Of a stretch of 64,000 bases of DNA, positions 8,418-17,688 are shown one piece after another. Where the stretch lies: contig JAPLCB010000011.1 of NCBI GenBank assembly GCA_026392455.1, positions 186,001 through 250,000 of the forward strand, in the 5' to 3' direction. Source of the DNA: Propionibacteriales bacterium (GTDB lineage Bacteria; Actinomycetota; Actinomycetes; Propionibacteriales; Nocardioidaceae). Within the stretch, counting starts at the first letter, position 1. Each line of letters starts with the position of its first letter. The position numbers and the translations under genes are program-made. The notes beneath the pieces are model-generated. The model saw only the letters and a program-made list of their open reading frames with translations, had not been told where the DNA came from and searched no databases.

Positions 8418-9344
8418 TTAACCGGTCTCGGCGTTCTCGAAGACCTTCTTCAGCTCGGCCGGCGAGGACGACAGCGTCCGCCGCCCGATGACCGTCAGGA
8501 CGACGAGGGTGAGCACGAACGGGAGCGCCTGGAGCAGGAACTGGTTCACCTCGTACCCGCGTGCCTGGAGGGCGCTGCCGAGCGAGAGTGCGCAGCCGAA
8601 GAGCCAGGCACCGGCCATCACCCGGACCGGGCTCCAGACCGCGAAGATCACCAGGGCGACCGCGATGAAGCCCTTGCCCTGGATCATGTTCTCGCGCCAG
8701 GCGTTGGCGTACCCGATCGACAGGTACGCCCCACCGATACCGGCCAAGAACCCGCCGCAGGTGACGGCCAGGGTGCGCAACCAGGGCACGCTGTAGCCGT
8801 GCACGGTCAACGTCTCGGCGCGCTCGCCGGCCGTCCGGACCAGGAGACCGATCCGGGTCTTGAACAGGGCGAACCACACCACCGGCACCGTGACGAAGCC
8901 GAGGTAGACCAACGCGTTGTGCTCGAAGAGGATCTGGCCGACCACCGGGAGGTCGTGCAGCACCGGGACGTTCCAGACGTCGAACGCGTGGTCCAGCTTC
9001 TTGCCGGACCCGACGTACTTGACGCCGAAGAGCGCTGTCAGACCCAGGGCGAGGAACAGCACGGTCAGCCCGCTGGCCATCTGGTTGGCCCGCCGCCAGA
9101 CCACCAGGAAGGCGTGCACTGCGGCTAGCGCGGCACCCGCGATGCCGCCGACGAGGACCCCCGTCCACGGGCTCCCGGTCTCGACGGCGACGACGTAGGC
9201 CCCGAGCGCACCCGCGAGCATGCTGCCTTCGATCCCCAGGTTGATCACCCCGGCGCGTTCGCCGATCGTCTCGCCGAGGGCCGCGAACATGATCGAGGTG
9301 CCGCCGGCGACACCGGCTGCGAGGACATCAACAGGCAGACTCAT
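8418..9344 (-). CDS. ABC transporter permease (nucleoside/BMP type), second subunit
   Basis: A 308-residue inner-membrane permease of the branched-chain/nucleoside class, similar to YufQ/NupQ. The segment ALGETIGERAGVINLGIEGSMLAGA is the family signature near the N-terminus. About eight hydrophobic helices follow. It pairs with the adjacent 366-residue permease to form the channel for the BMP lipoprotein and twin-module ATPase. The start overlaps the upstream permease stop by four bases. The C-terminal tail (SSPAELKKVFENAETG) is cytoplasmic. Confidence 0.9.
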   Translation of the reverse strand: MSLPVDVLAAGVAGGTSIMFAALGETIGERAGVINLGIEGSMLAGALGAYVVAVETGSPWTGVLVGGIAGAALAAVHAFLVVWRRANQMASGLTVLFLALGLTALFGVKYVGSGKKLDHAFDVWNVPVLHDLPVVGQILFEHNALVYLGFVTVPVVWFALFKTRIGLLVRTAGERAETLTVHGYSVPWLRTLAVTCGGFLAGIGGAYLSIGYANAWRENMIQGKGFIAVALVIFAVWSPVRVMAGAWLFGCALSLGSALQARGYEVNQFLLQALPFVLTLVVLTVIGRRTLSSSPAELKKVFENAETG

Positions 9345-10441
9345 ACCTTCGCCTTCCTAGGTGTGGTGAAGCCGAGGACTGCCATCAGGATCAAGGCGGT
9401 CAGGACGTAGATCGCGTAGCCCGGGATCTGCGAGTCCAGCTGGAGGCTGTCCTTGGCGACCGACAACGTGGCCATCAGGAACGCGCCGAGAAGGATCGGG
9501 AACGGGCGTTGCCGGGCCAGCCAGCAGACCAGGAACGCGGTGTAGCCGATCTGGTACCCGAAGCTGTCGCGGAGCTTGTACTCGGTACCGGCGAAGATGA
9601 TCATTCCCGCGACGCCGGCCAGGGCACCACCGATCATCAACGCCGAGAGCACCAGCTTGGGGACGTTGAGCCCGGCCCGCCGGGCCGCTTCGGCGTTACC
9701 GCCCGCCACCGAGACCTGGAAGCCCCACCGGGTCCGGGTCAGGACCACGGCGACCAGCACCGTCAGCACCAACGCGATCACGATGCCGACGTTGATCCGG
9801 CTGCTCGCGGTGAGCAGGGGCAGCTTCGCGCCGTCGACCAGCTCGGCGGTGGCCGGCTGACCGGTCGGCGACTCCCGCCAGGACTGGTAGATCAGGTAGA
9901 GCAGCACGTTCAGCGCGACGAAGTTCAGCAGCAGCGTGCTGATCGCCTCGTTGACGCCGGCGAACAGTCGTAGCGCCGCGGCGATCCCGGCCCAGAGCGC
10001 ACCCGCAAGCACGGCGGCGAGGAGCATGCCGATGATCAGCACTCCGCCCGGCAGGTCCTCCCCGAGCAGGCGGGTGGCTCCGCAGGCGGCGACGCCACCG
10101 ATGATGATCTGTCCCTCGCCGCCGACGTTGGTCAGCCCGGCCCGCGCCGGCACCGCCACCGCCAGAGCGCCGAGCACCAGCGGCGCCATCCGGATGAAGA
10201 TCTCGTCGATCGAGGTCTGCTGGCCGAAGGCCAGCCGGAACATCGCCGCGTACGCATCGAGCGGGTTCGCGCCCTTGATCATCAGCAGGATCCCGAAGAG
10301 GGCCAGGGCTCCGGCAAAGGCACCCACCCAGCGGGCGGTCACGAGCAGGGCCCGCTGGGCTCCGGCACCGGTGATCGCCGGCACCCGCTTGCGCGGCGCG
10401 GCCTCGACCGGGCTCGTCGGCGGTTCGATCAGGGTCGTCAT
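9341..10441 (-). CDS. ABC transporter permease (nucleoside/BMP type), first subunit
   Basis: A 366-residue permease similar to YufP/NupP. It has a charged cytoplasmic N-terminus ([17 protein letters not shown]), a first helix at [18 protein letters not shown], then the family motif [18 protein letters not shown] and further helices to [14 protein letters not shown]. It is coupled on both sides: four-base overlap with the ATPase gene upstream and with the second permease downstream. Substrate is inferred only from the operon. Confidence 0.9.
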   Translation of the reverse strand: MTTLIEPPTSPVEAAPRKRVPAITGAGAQRALLVTARWVGAFAGALALFGILLMIKGANPLDAYAAMFRLAFGQQTSIDEIFIRMAPLVLGALAVAVPARAGLTNVGGEGQIIIGGVAACGATRLLGEDLPGGVLIIGMLLAAVLAGALWAGIAAALRLFAGVNEAISTLLLNFVALNVLLYLIYQSWRESPTGQPATAELVDGAKLPLLTASSRINVGIVIALVLTVLVAVVLTRTRWGFQVSVAGGNAEAARRAGLNVPKLVLSALMIGGALAGVAGMIIFAGTEYKLRDSFGYQIGYTAFLVCWLARQRPFPILLGAFLMATLSVAKDSLQLDSQIPGYAIYVLTALILMAVLGFTTPRKAKV

Positions 10442-11949
10442 GCCGCACCTCCGGTCATCAGCTCGCCGATGCTGGAGCGGTCGAAGTCGACCGGGAAGAC
10501 CTCACCGGTGATGTGGCCGTCCCGCATCACCACGATCCGGTCGGCCATCGACATCAGCTCGTCGAGGTCCTCGGAGACCATCAGCACGCTGGCACCTTCC
10601 TCGCTCCGCTGCAGCAGCAGCTCCTGGGTGCGGCGGGTGTTGGCGATGTCGAGCCCCCGGCTCGGGTAGGCCGCGACCACCACGGTGGCGTCCAGGGCCA
10701 GCTCCCGGGTCAGGATCACCCGCTGGATGTTGCCGCCGGAGAGCTCGGCGACCTTGCGGCCCCGGGGCGCGATGTTCAGGCCGAGGCGCTCGTTGCTCTC
10801 GTCGGTCACCTTGTCGACGGCCCGCCAGTTGATCCCGAGACCACGACGGGGCAGCTTGCGACCGTGCAGCACCATGTGGTTGAGCACGGTCAACGGGCCG
10901 ACCACCGAGTCCGCCACCGGGTCCTCGGGGATGCTGGCCGCTCCGGCGGCGATCGCGTGCACCGGGCGGCGTACGTCGGCGCCATTGACCGTCACGGTCC
11001 CCGACTCCACTGCCCGGAGACCCAGGATGGCCTCGCAGAGCTCGCGCTGACCGCTGCCGGCGACCCCGGCCACCCCGACCAGCTCACCGGGCCTGACCAC
11101 CAGGTTCACCCCCTTGAGGGCGACGTGGCCGGCGTCCCCGCGAGCGACCACGTCGACGAGCCGGATCGCCGAGTCCCCGTCGGCGATGGTCCGGTCGGCG
11201 CGGTCGAGGTCGGCGACGGCGCGGCCGACCATCGCCTCGACCAGCTCGCCGTTGGTGTACTCCGACGGGTCGACGTTCACCAGGACGGTGCGGCCGCCGC
11301 GCAGCACGGTCGCCCGGTCGGCGATGGTCCGGACCTCGTCGAGCTTGTGGGTGACGATGATGATCGCGAAGCCCTGGTCCCGCAGGTGCTTGACCACGCC
11401 GAGCAGCGCCTCGACCTCCTGGGGGGCCAGGACGCTCGTCGGTTCGTCCAGGATGACCAGCCGGGCGCCGGTCATCAGCACCTTGAGGATCTCGACGCGC
11501 TGGCGCTCCCCGATCGACAGGTGCGACACCTTGGCCGCCGGGTCGACAGCGAGCCCGAACTCGTCACTGGCCTTCTTGATCCGCACGGCCAGGTCCTTCA
11601 GCTTGAGGAACTGACCTTCGGCCACCGCCAGGGCGACGTTCTCGGTGACCGTCAGTGCCGGCACCAGCCGCAGGTCCTGGAAGACCATGCCGATGCCGTA
11701 CTTCCGGGCATCGGCGGGGCTGTGGACCGGCGCCTCCTTGCCGTCGACCATCAGCTGGCCGGAGTCGGGCGTGTAGACGCCGTAGATCATCTTCAGCAAC
11801 GTGCTCTTGCCGGCACCGTTCTCGCCGACCAGTGCGTGCACCTCGCCCGCGTTCACGGCGAGGTGCACGTCGGTGTTCGCCTTGACCTCACCGAAGTGCT
11901 TGGTGAGGCCGAGCACCTCGAGCCGCGGTGGCGTGTCCTTGATACTCAT
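10438..11949 (-). CDS. ABC transporter ATP-binding protein with two ABC modules
   Basis: A 503-residue twin ATPase of the sugar/nucleoside class. Module 1 has a normal Walker A (GENGAGKST), signature ([12 protein letters not shown]) and Walker B (LVILDEPTS). Module 2 has a degenerate Walker A (GVAGSGQRE), a normal signature ([11 protein letters not shown]) and a Walker B lacking the acidic pair ([10 protein letters not shown]); this asymmetry is common in the RbsA/nucleoside group. The 622-residue ORF is too long: the ATG at 11949 has CAGGAGGAAA upstream and overlaps the GntR stop (ATGA). It energises the two downstream permeases. Confidence 0.92.
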   Translation of the reverse strand: MSIKDTPPRLEVLGLTKHFGEVKANTDVHLAVNAGEVHALVGENGAGKSTLLKMIYGVYTPDSGQLMVDGKEAPVHSPADARKYGIGMVFQDLRLVPALTVTENVALAVAEGQFLKLKDLAVRIKKASDEFGLAVDPAAKVSHLSIGERQRVEILKVLMTGARLVILDEPTSVLAPQEVEALLGVVKHLRDQGFAIIIVTHKLDEVRTIADRATVLRGGRTVLVNVDPSEYTNGELVEAMVGRAVADLDRADRTIADGDSAIRLVDVVARGDAGHVALKGVNLVVRPGELVGVAGVAGSGQRELCEAILGLRAVESGTVTVNGADVRRPVHAIAAGAASIPEDPVADSVVGPLTVLNHMVLHGRKLPRRGLGINWRAVDKVTDESNERLGLNIAPRGRKVAELSGGNIQRVILTRELALDATVVVAAYPSRGLDIANTRRTQELLLQRSEEGASVLMVSEDLDELMSMADRIVVMRDGHITGEVFPVDFDRSSIGELMTGGAA

Positions 11950-12668
11950 CCGTTTCCTCCTGCTCGGCGGGCTCGTACGGCGCGCTGACGCATGGCGTCG
12001 GCGGCTCGCTGTTCGACGACGGTGAGAGACGCTCCGATGTGGTCGGCCAGCCGGGCTGCGGCCAGCGGCACATCGCCCTCGAGCAGGGCGGCCACGATCG
12101 CCAGGTGCTCCGACGTGCTGGTGACGATCCGGTCCTCGGTCAGGAAGTCGTAGAGCCGCACCTGGCGGATCCGGACGTTGATCGACTCCAGGGTCTCCAC
12201 CAGGGCCAGGTTTCCCGACGCCCGGGCAAGCTCGGTGTGGAACACCTCGTCCAGCGCGATGAAGGAGCCGTCCGGCGGCGGCGGGTCCGCCTGGATCTCC
12301 TGCCACTCCTCGCGCAGCGCCAGCAGCACCTCGCGGTCGTGCTCGATCCCGTCCTCGGAGGCCCGGTTGACCGCGCGCAGCTCCAGGGTGAGCCGCAGCT
12401 CGTAGAGGTCCCGGAGGTCGAGCAGGTCGATCTCGGCGACGTAGTAGCCGCCGTCGGCGAACCGGTGCAGCAGCCGGTCCGCGTGCAGCCGGACGAAGGC
12501 CTCACGGATCGGCGTTCGGGAGACGCTGAGCTGGTCGGCCAGCTGCTCCTCGCCGAGCCGCTGGCCGGTCGGGAACTCGCCGAGCATGACCATCCGACGG
12601 ATCGACAGGTACGCCTGCTCGCGCAACAGCTGACTGTTGGCTCGCGTCCGCTTCACCTTCGCCGGCAC
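11946..12668 (-). CDS. GntR/FCD-family transcriptional regulator of the ureide operon
   Basis: A 240-residue regulator. The winged helix-turn-helix spans roughly residues 15-80 ([18 protein letters not shown] ... [22 protein letters not shown]). The rest is an all-helical FCD ligand-binding domain, with the metal/ligand residues suggested by [24 protein letters not shown] and [17 protein letters not shown] start at 12668 with GGAGGG upstream. It is the first gene of the operon and overlaps the ATPase gene by four bases, so it probably controls its own operon through the palindrome 37 bp upstream. The effector may be biuret, allophanate or a related ureide (inference). Confidence 0.88.
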   Translation of the reverse strand: MPAKVKRTRANSQLLREQAYLSIRRMVMLGEFPTGQRLGEEQLADQLSVSRTPIREAFVRLHADRLLHRFADGGYYVAEIDLLDLRDLYELRLTLELRAVNRASEDGIEHDREVLLALREEWQEIQADPPPPDGSFIALDEVFHTELARASGNLALVETLESINVRIRQVRLYDFLTEDRIVTSTSEHLAIVAALLEGDVPLAAARLADHIGASLTVVEQRAADAMRQRAVRARRAGGNG

Positions 12669-12704
12669 CCGTCACACCCTCCGTCAGGAGGCGTCGCTGC
12701 GCCT

Positions 12705-12716
12705 CTTGTATACAAG
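12705..12716. promoter_or_regulatory. GntR-type operator palindrome
   Basis: CTTGTATACAAG is a perfect 12-bp palindrome. It matches the T-G-T-n-n-A-C-A style sites known for FadR/FCD regulators. It lies 37 bp upstream of the GntR start and overlaps a possible minus-strand -10 (TATACA) with a poor -35 (GAAACA, 17 bp away). The alpha/beta hydrolase gene starts 75 bp away on the other side and could share control. Confidence 0.6.
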
Positions 12717-12790
12717 GCTGTATCCAGATTGTTTCGGGCTACCGCGACCCACGTAACGACTCTGTGAACCCGTGGAGGTTAGATCGGCCC

Positions 12791-13417
12791 ATGAACACTG
12801 CCACCCCGAGAGTGCTGGCGCTCCACGGAGTCGCCACGAATGCCGCGATCTGGCACGAACTACCTGATCTCCTTCCAGGCATGGAGATCGTGGCTCCCCA
12901 GCGCCCGTGCAGCGGGGACCTGGAGGTGGAGCTGGCTGCTCTGGTCGAGCTCGCTCGGGACAGCCTGGTGGTCGGGTTCAGCGGCGGCGCCACCCTGGGT
13001 CTCGCGCTCGCCTCCCGGGTTCCGCTGCGTGGCGCCCTGCTGCACGAGCCCGCGGTGGGCTCGCTGGTGCCGGGGCTGCTCGCGCCCGTGCGGGCCGCCT
13101 TCGACCGCGATGGCACTGCCGGTTTCGCAGCGGCGCTCTACGGCCCGACGTGGGTAGCACCTGCCGAGGTCGACGACGCGGTGACGGCCCGGGAGCTGAC
13201 GATGTTCCGCGCCTTCGAACCGCAGGGCCCGCTCCCGGGTCAGGGACCGGTCGTGATCACCTACGGCGAGCACTCCCCGGCGATCCGCAAGCAGGCGGCC
13301 GAGGCGCTGCGCGACCAGCTCGGCTGGTCGATCGAGGAGCTGCCCGGGTCCGGCCACGACGTCGTGCACCAGAACCTGGCGGGGCTGGCAGCACGGTTGG
13401 TGCGACTCGGGACCTAG
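12791..13417 (+). CDS. alpha/beta-fold hydrolase
   Basis: A 208-residue protein with the alpha/beta hydrolase pattern: oxyanion-side HG motif (LALHGVATNAAIW), nucleophile elbow GFSGGATLG with Ser, and a late His in GSGHDVVHQN. The substrate is unknown. The ATG at 12791 has GGAGG upstream; the GTG at 12764 is also possible. It is divergent from the GntR operon, and the GntR operator lies in the shared spacer, so a link to ureide metabolism is possible but unproven. Confidence 0.8.
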   Translation: MNTATPRVLALHGVATNAAIWHELPDLLPGMEIVAPQRPCSGDLEVELAALVELARDSLVVGFSGGATLGLALASRVPLRGALLHEPAVGSLVPGLLAPVRAAFDRDGTAGFAAALYGPTWVAPAEVDDAVTARELTMFRAFEPQGPLPGQGPVVITYGEHSPAIRKQAAEALRDQLGWSIEELPGSGHDVVHQNLAGLAARLVRLGT

Positions 13418-13431
13418 CAGCGCGGCAGCGC

Positions 13432-13767
13432 CTAGTGGGTGCCGACCAGGTTCAACCCCACCACGCCGAGCACGATCATCCCGAGCGATGCCGCCTTGAA
13501 CCAGTTCATCGTCTCTCCGAGGAAGGCGAATCCGATCACGGCGACCGCGGCGGTGCCGACGCCGGCCCAGATCGCGTAGGCGACGCTGACCGGCATCGAG
13601 CGCACGACGATCGCCAGCATCCAGATCGAGACGCCGTAGCCGGCGACCACGAGGGCACTCCAGAGCGGGTCGGTAAAACCGGCCGCCTTCGGGAGCAGGG
13701 CTGTCGCCCCCACCTCCACCGCGATCGCCACCATCAACATCACTACCGCGCCGAGCACCGGACCCAC
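13432..13767 (-). CDS. small multidrug resistance (SMR) family transporter
   Basis: A 111-residue, four-helix membrane protein of the EmrE/QacE/Gdx family. The essential membrane-embedded Glu is in IAVEVGATALLPKA (residue 18 from the GTG start, close to EmrE Glu14), and the helix-3 motif AYAIWAGVGTAAVAVIGF is present. SMR proteins exchange cations or guanidinium-like compounds for protons as antiparallel dimers. The GTG at 13767 keeps the usual distance to the Glu better than the internal ATG. It is divergent from a TetR-family gene, whose product probably represses it. Confidence 0.9.
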   Translation of the reverse strand: MGPVLGAVVMLMVAIAVEVGATALLPKAAGFTDPLWSALVVAGYGVSIWMLAIVVRSMPVSVAYAIWAGVGTAAVAVIGFAFLGETMNWFKAASLGMIVLGVVGLNLVGTH

Positions 13768-13780
13768 ACCTCTCCATATG

Positions 13781-13796
13781 TGTAGCGTTCGCTACA
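13781..13796. promoter_or_regulatory. operator-like inverted repeat, site 1 (SMR/TetR)
   Basis: TGTAGCGTTCGCTACA has perfect 7-bp arms (TGTAGCG/CGCTACA) and a 2-bp centre. It lies 14 bp upstream of the SMR start, where a bound repressor would block SMR transcription. Confidence 0.6.
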
Positions 13797-13808
13797 TCAG
13801 ACTGTAAA

Positions 13809-13824
13809 TGTAGCACATGCTACG
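13809..13824. promoter_or_regulatory. operator-like inverted repeat, site 2 (SMR/TetR)
   Basis: TGTAGCACATGCTACG repeats the GTAGC-n6-GCTAC pattern of site 1 with its centre 28 bp away. It lies 10 bp upstream of the TetR -10 box, which suggests autorepression. Confidence 0.6.
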
Positions 13825-13833
13825 TTTCTGGGC

Positions 13834-13839
13834 TATCTT
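13834..13839 (+). promoter_or_regulatory. -10 box of a leaderless promoter (tetR)
   Basis: TATCTT (TANNNT) ends 6 nt before the ATG at 13846, with no Shine-Dalgarno between them. Confidence 0.5.
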
Positions 13840-13845
13840 CGGGGC

Positions 13846-14403
13846 ATGGCCGACCACCACCGCGCCGACCTCCTCGAGCGCGCGACCGACTACGTGCTCG
13901 CGCACGGACTGATCGGCCTGTCACTGCGACCGCTGGCAGCCGAGCTCGGCACCAGCGACCGGATGCTGATCTACCACTTCGGCAACCGTGATGCCCTGGT
14001 CTCAGCGGTCGTCGCCCGGTCCAACGAGCGGGCGATGACAGCGGTGGCGGCGCTCGTGCCCGCGCCGACCGTCAGGTCCGGGATCAACCGACTCTGGGCG
14101 GCGTACCGGACCGAACCGCTGTCCTCGTGCCTGGACGTCTACTGCCAGGCCGCCGCCACCGGCCTGATCGGACGCGAGCCCTACCTCACCGACGCGCGTG
14201 CGAGCGCCGCCGGGTGGGTCACCACCCTGCAGGACTACCTGGTCCGCTGCGGCGCTCCCCCGCGCCGGGTGGCCCGGATCGTCACGCTGGTGGACTCGGC
14301 GCTGTACGGCTTCCACCTCGATCTGATCATCGACGACGTCGTCGAGCTGGCCCGCGGCGTCGACGACCTCGCCCGGGCCGCCGAGGCGCTGGCTCGCGCC
14401 TGA
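13846..14403 (+). CDS. TetR-family transcriptional regulator
   Basis: A 185-residue regulator. The N-terminal TetR helix-turn-helix is seen in LLERATDYVLAHGLIGLSLRPLAAELGTSDRMLIYHFGNRDALVSAV (about residues 7-55). The remaining helices form the ligand pocket and dimer interface. It is divergent from the SMR exporter with two matching inverted repeats between them, so it most likely represses the exporter and itself until a toxic cation or similar ligand binds. Confidence 0.9.
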   Translation: MADHHRADLLERATDYVLAHGLIGLSLRPLAAELGTSDRMLIYHFGNRDALVSAVVARSNERAMTAVAALVPAPTVRSGINRLWAAYRTEPLSSCLDVYCQAAATGLIGREPYLTDARASAAGWVTTLQDYLVRCGAPPRRVARIVTLVDSALYGFHLDLIIDDVVELARGVDDLARAAEALARA

Positions 14404-14418
14404 CACGCCCTCAGGGCC

Positions 14419-15342
14419 TCAGGGCCTCAGCCGGGTGACCGTCCCGAGGAAGCTGGTCACGTACAGCGACTGCGGATCCCAGCCGGGACCGGCACCGAAC
14501 CGCAGGGACGACGAGAACGGCAGCCCCTTCGCGACCGTGCACTGGGCCCCGGTGCCCGGGTTCACCCGGATCACGGACCCGGCCACGTTCAACGCGACGT
14601 ACAGGTTGCCGTCCGTCCCCAGGGTGACGTCGTCGGCTGCGTTCAGCGGGCCCAGCCCAGGGACCTGGATGGTCCGGGGCGCGGCCGCAGGGTCACCGAG
14701 ATCGACCACGTAGACCTCCGTGGTCAGGTTGAAGGTGGAGACGACGTAGAACTTGTTCCGCGCCGCGTCGACGGCCATCCCGTTGGTGTTGGTCGCAGCC
14801 GGGGCGAACGCGCTCTTCACCCCGGTCGGGGTCACCCGGGTCATCGATCCCTTGCCCAGGTCACGACTGACCACGAAGTCGCCGTTCGGGAGCCGGATCA
14901 GGCCGTTGGGCATCACCAGACCGGTCGCCACCGTCCCGACCTCGCCGGTGTCGAGGTCGACCTTGCTGATCGTGCCGTCGGCCAGGTTGAAGAACCCGGA
15001 GGCCAGGCCGTCACCGGTGTTGAAGTACGCGGTGCGACCGTCCACCACGATGCCCCCGGGCGAGGTCACGTCCGGCACCACCGTCGACCGCACCCCAGCA
15101 GCGCTCAGCGCGCGCAACCCCCCTGGAGTACCCCCGACGCTCCCCTCGGAGAGCAGCAGGGACCCCTGGCCGTCGAACGCCAGGTTCTCCAACAGCCCGT
15201 AGCCCGAGGCGACCGTGGACTTGCTCCACGCCGGGCAGGTGGTGGCTCCAGCCTCGACCTGCGACCCGAGGACGGCGACCGTGGAGGCGATCAGGGCGAC
15301 GGCAGCACAGGCCGCCCGGACGGGACGACGGGAGGTCAGCAT
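14419..15342 (-). CDS. secreted beta-propeller protein (ScyD/ScyE or SMP-30-like)
   Basis: A 307-residue exported protein. The N-terminus ([31 protein letters not shown]) is a signal peptide with an AGA-like cleavage site near residue 33. The rest shows repeated strands such as [60 protein letters not shown] and [14 protein letters not shown], giving about six propeller blades as in the ScyD/ScyE and SMP-30/gluconolactonase families. Catalytic metal ligands are not evident, so enzyme activity is uncertain. It appears leaderless: TAGGAT ends 6 nt before the ATG. Confidence 0.75.
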   Translation of the reverse strand: MLTSRRPVRAACAAVALIASTVAVLGSQVEAGATTCPAWSKSTVASGYGLLENLAFDGQGSLLLSEGSVGGTPGGLRALSAAGVRSTVVPDVTSPGGIVVDGRTAYFNTGDGLASGFFNLADGTISKVDLDTGEVGTVATGLVMPNGLIRLPNGDFVVSRDLGKGSMTRVTPTGVKSAFAPAATNTNGMAVDAARNKFYVVSTFNLTTEVYVVDLGDPAAAPRTIQVPGLGPLNAADDVTLGTDGNLYVALNVAGSVIRVNPGTGAQCTVAKGLPFSSSLRFGAGPGWDPQSLYVTSFLGTVTRLRP

Positions 15343-15348
15343 GCGCCG

Positions 15349-15354
15349 ATCCTA
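15349..15354 (-). promoter_or_regulatory. -10 box of a leaderless promoter (propeller gene)
   Basis: On the minus strand TAGGAT ends 6 nt before the ATG at 15342. The box overlaps the stop codon of the methyltransferase gene upstream. Confidence 0.5.
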
Positions 15355-15966
15355 GGGCTCGGTCGCCCGCACCGCGGTCAGGACGCGGAACCCCTTGGCG
15401 CTGCTGACCTTGGCGGTCGGGAAGCCTTGGTCGGTGAGCCAGGACGCCAGCGAGTCGGCCCCCAGGTTCTTGCCGACCACCAGCCGCGCCTGCCCACCCG
15501 GTGCCAACCGCGGCAACCAGGTCAGCAGCAGCTCGTGGAGCGCCTCCTTGCCGATCCTGATCGGCGGGTTCGACCAGATCTCGTCGTACGTCGCCGCCGG
15601 GTCGATCTGGTCCGGCGTTCCGGCGGTGAACCGGTCCGCGATCCCGAGCTCGGCCGCGTTCTCGTTCGCCAGCAGCACGGCCCGCTCGTTGACGTCGACG
15701 GCCGTCACCGTGCAGTCCGGGACCGCGATCGCGACCGCGAGCCCGATCACCCCGTAGCCGCAGCCGAGGTCCAGCACGGTCCGGGCCGCCACCGGGGGGG
15801 CGGAGTCCTGCAGCAGCACCCCGGTGCCGATGTCGAGGCGACCCTGGGCGAACACCCCGGACCCGGTGGTCAGCTCCAGCCAGTGCCCCCAGATGTTCGT
15901 CCGGACCGGCACCCGCTTGAACGGGGCCTTCGGATCAGCCGTGAAGTAGTGCTCATCGGTGGCCAT
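15352..15966 (-). CDS. class I SAM-dependent methyltransferase (RsmC/RlmG-like)
   Basis: A 204-residue methyltransferase. Motif I is [16 protein letters not shown], the acidic SAM-binding residue is in [11 protein letters not shown], and the catalytic NPP motif is [11 protein letters not shown]. The NPP motif and the MTS-type sequence ([17 protein letters not shown]) place it with the rRNA guanine-N2 methyltransferase group, lacking the N-terminal pseudo-domain of E. coli RsmC. The ATG at 15966 is chosen; a CAAGAT box ends 6 nt before it, fitting a leaderless start. An in-frame upstream GTG at 15987 would add 7 residues. Confidence 0.82.
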   Translation of the reverse strand: MATDEHYFTADPKAPFKRVPVRTNIWGHWLELTTGSGVFAQGRLDIGTGVLLQDSAPPVAARTVLDLGCGYGVIGLAVAIAVPDCTVTAVDVNERAVLLANENAAELGIADRFTAGTPDQIDPAATYDEIWSNPPIRIGKEALHELLLTWLPRLAPGGQARLVVGKNLGADSLASWLTDQGFPTAKVSSAKGFRVLTAVRATEP

Positions 15967-16008
15967 GGGTCCATCTTGCCGGTTCACCTGCAGCTACGTC
16001 GCGGCAGT

Positions 16009-16014
16009 TACCCT
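16009..16014 (+). promoter_or_regulatory. -10 box of a leaderless promoter
   Basis: TACCCT ends 6 nt before the GTG at 16021. This supports the GTG start and rejects the 753-residue ORF extension. Confidence 0.5.
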
Positions 16015-16020
16015 CACCGT

Positions 16021-17688
16021 GTGACCGATCGCCTCCGTCAACCCATGATCGTCCTCTGCGCCCCCGAGCACCCGGCCGTGCTCGGCGAGCAGTTCGGCCG
16101 CTACCAGGGCGAGTACGACCTCCGGGTCACCGCGTCGGCCGAGCAGACCGCCGACGTCCTGGCCGATGCCCGCTCCGAGGGTCACCCGGTAGCGCTGGTC
16201 GTCACCGAGTCGCGGCTTCCGGACAGCGAGCTCTACCCGGCGCTGAACCGCTGGCGCACCGCGGTCCCGACCGCGCGCCGGGTCGTGGCGGCCCACTGGG
16301 ACCACTTCATGGCCGATGCCGACAGCCTCCGCTCCGGGCTCGCGACCGGCAAGTACGACGCGTACCTGCTGATGCCGCGCGGCCTGCGCGACGAGGAGTT
16401 CCACAACGCCATCACCGACCTGCTGTCCGACTGGGGCTCGACCGTGGCCGTGCCCGAGGTCGCCGCCGTCGAGGTCATCTCCCCGCAGCCGAGCCCCTTG
16501 GTGCCGGCGATCCGGGACTACCTCGACCGGATGGGGATGCCGAGCGCGGTCGTCGACCCGGGGTCGGACCGGGCCCACGAGCTGCTCGCCGGGTACGAGG
16601 GCCCCCGGGACTACCCGATCGTCGCCCGCGTCGGCCGCCCTCCCCGCCCGGTGGCCTCGGTGCGCGAGGTCGCGTCGATGATCTACGGGACGCCGAGCGA
16701 CATCGAGGTCGAGGTGGTCGTCGACCTGGTCGTGCTCGGCGCCGGCCCGGCCGGCCTGGCGACCGCCGTCTACGGATCCTCGGAGGGTCTCTCGACCGTG
16801 GTGATCGAGTCCGAGGCGATCGGCGGCCAGGCCGGCACCTCCTCGATGATCCGCAACTACCTGGGTTTCCCGCGAGGCATCTCCGGGATGCGGCTGGCCC
16901 AGCGTGCCCGCAACCAGGCGATCCGGTTCGGCACCCGCTTCTTCACGGGCTGGCCGGTGACCGCCCTCGAGCTCGGTGCACCTGGGCAGCCGCACCTGGT
17001 CCGGACCGAGGGGGGCGACGTCCGCGCGCGCGCCGTGGTGATCTCCACCGGCGTCGACTACCGGCGACTGGGCCTGGTCGGCCTGGAGGAGCTGGTCGGC
17101 CACGGCGTCCACTACGGGGCGGCCGTCAGCGCGGCCCGTGAGCTCGAGGGGTACGACGTCGTGGTCGTCGGCGGCGGCAACTCGGCCGGTCAGGCCGCCA
17201 TCCACCTGGCCCGGTTCGCGCGGTCGGTGACCATCCTGATCCGACGCCCCGACCTGGCTGAGACCATGTCGGACTACCTGATTCGCGAGATCTCCCACAA
17301 CCCCGTCATCACCGTCACGGCGTGCGCCCAGGTCGTCGATGGCGGCGGGGACCAGCGACTGCAATGGGTCACCATCCGCGACCTGAACACCGGTGAGGAG
17401 ACCCGCCGCGAGATCGGCGGGCTGTTCCTGCTCCTGGGGGCGGACCCCGGCTGCGACTGGCTGCCCGAGGAGATCTGCCGCGACGACCGGGGCTTCGTCC
17501 TCACCGGCCGGGACATTCCCAAGCACCTGTGGACCGGGGGAAGCCCGCCGGCCAACCTGGAGACCGTGGTTCCCGGCATCTTCGCGGCCGGCGACGTCCG
17601 CGGCGGCTCGATGAAGCGGGTGGCGGCCGCCTCCGGCGAGGGCGCCTCGGTGATCCCGCTGGTGCACGCCTACCTCGGCGGGACCTGA
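16021..17688 (+). CDS. pseudo-receiver/thioredoxin-reductase-like FAD oxidoreductase fusion
   Basis: A 555-residue fusion of the type usually named fused response regulator/thioredoxin-disulfide reductase. Residues 1-130 look like a receiver fold, but the phospho-acceptor Asp position reads ESRLP (Glu) and the usual KP lysine is absent (LLMPRGL). A middle segment (about 155-215) follows. The C-terminal flavoprotein has FAD motif [43 protein letters not shown] motif [15 protein letters not shown] and [11 protein letters not shown]. The redox CxxC of thioredoxin reductases is missing ([12 protein letters not shown]). It may be an NADPH oxidase or ferredoxin-type reductase rather than a disulfide reductase. 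It overlaps convergent truA by 19 bp. Confidence 0.85.
   Translation: MTDRLRQPMIVLCAPEHPAVLGEQFGRYQGEYDLRVTASAEQTADVLADARSEGHPVALVVTESRLPDSELYPALNRWRTAVPTARRVVAAHWDHFMADADSLRSGLATGKYDAYLLMPRGLRDEEFHNAITDLLSDWGSTVAVPEVAAVEVISPQPSPLVPAIRDYLDRMGMPSAVVDPGSDRAHELLAGYEGPRDYPIVARVGRPPRPVASVREVASMIYGTPSDIEVEVVVDLVVLGAGPAGLATAVYGSSEGLSTVVIESEAIGGQAGTSSMIRNYLGFPRGISGMRLAQRARNQAIRFGTRFFTGWPVTALELGAPGQPHLVRTEGGDVRARAVVISTGVDYRRLGLVGLEELVGHGVHYGAAVSAARELEGYDVVVVGGGNSAGQAAIHLARFARSVTILIRRPDLAETMSDYLIREISHNPVITVTACAQVVDGGGDQRLQWVTIRDLNTGEETRREIGGLFLLLGADPGCDWLPEEICRDDRGFVLTGRDIPKHLWTGGSPPANLETVVPGIFAAGDVRGGSMKRVAAASGEGASVIPLVHAYLGGT

Noticed and set aside
7327-9168. Minus-strand ORF of 613 aa across the lipoprotein and permease genes
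   Set aside because: Out-of-frame reading of two genes with clear family motifs.
14409-14430. CCTCAGGG direct repeat (about 2.6 copies)
   Set aside because: Very short, at the stop codon of the propeller gene; probably replication slippage with no evident function.
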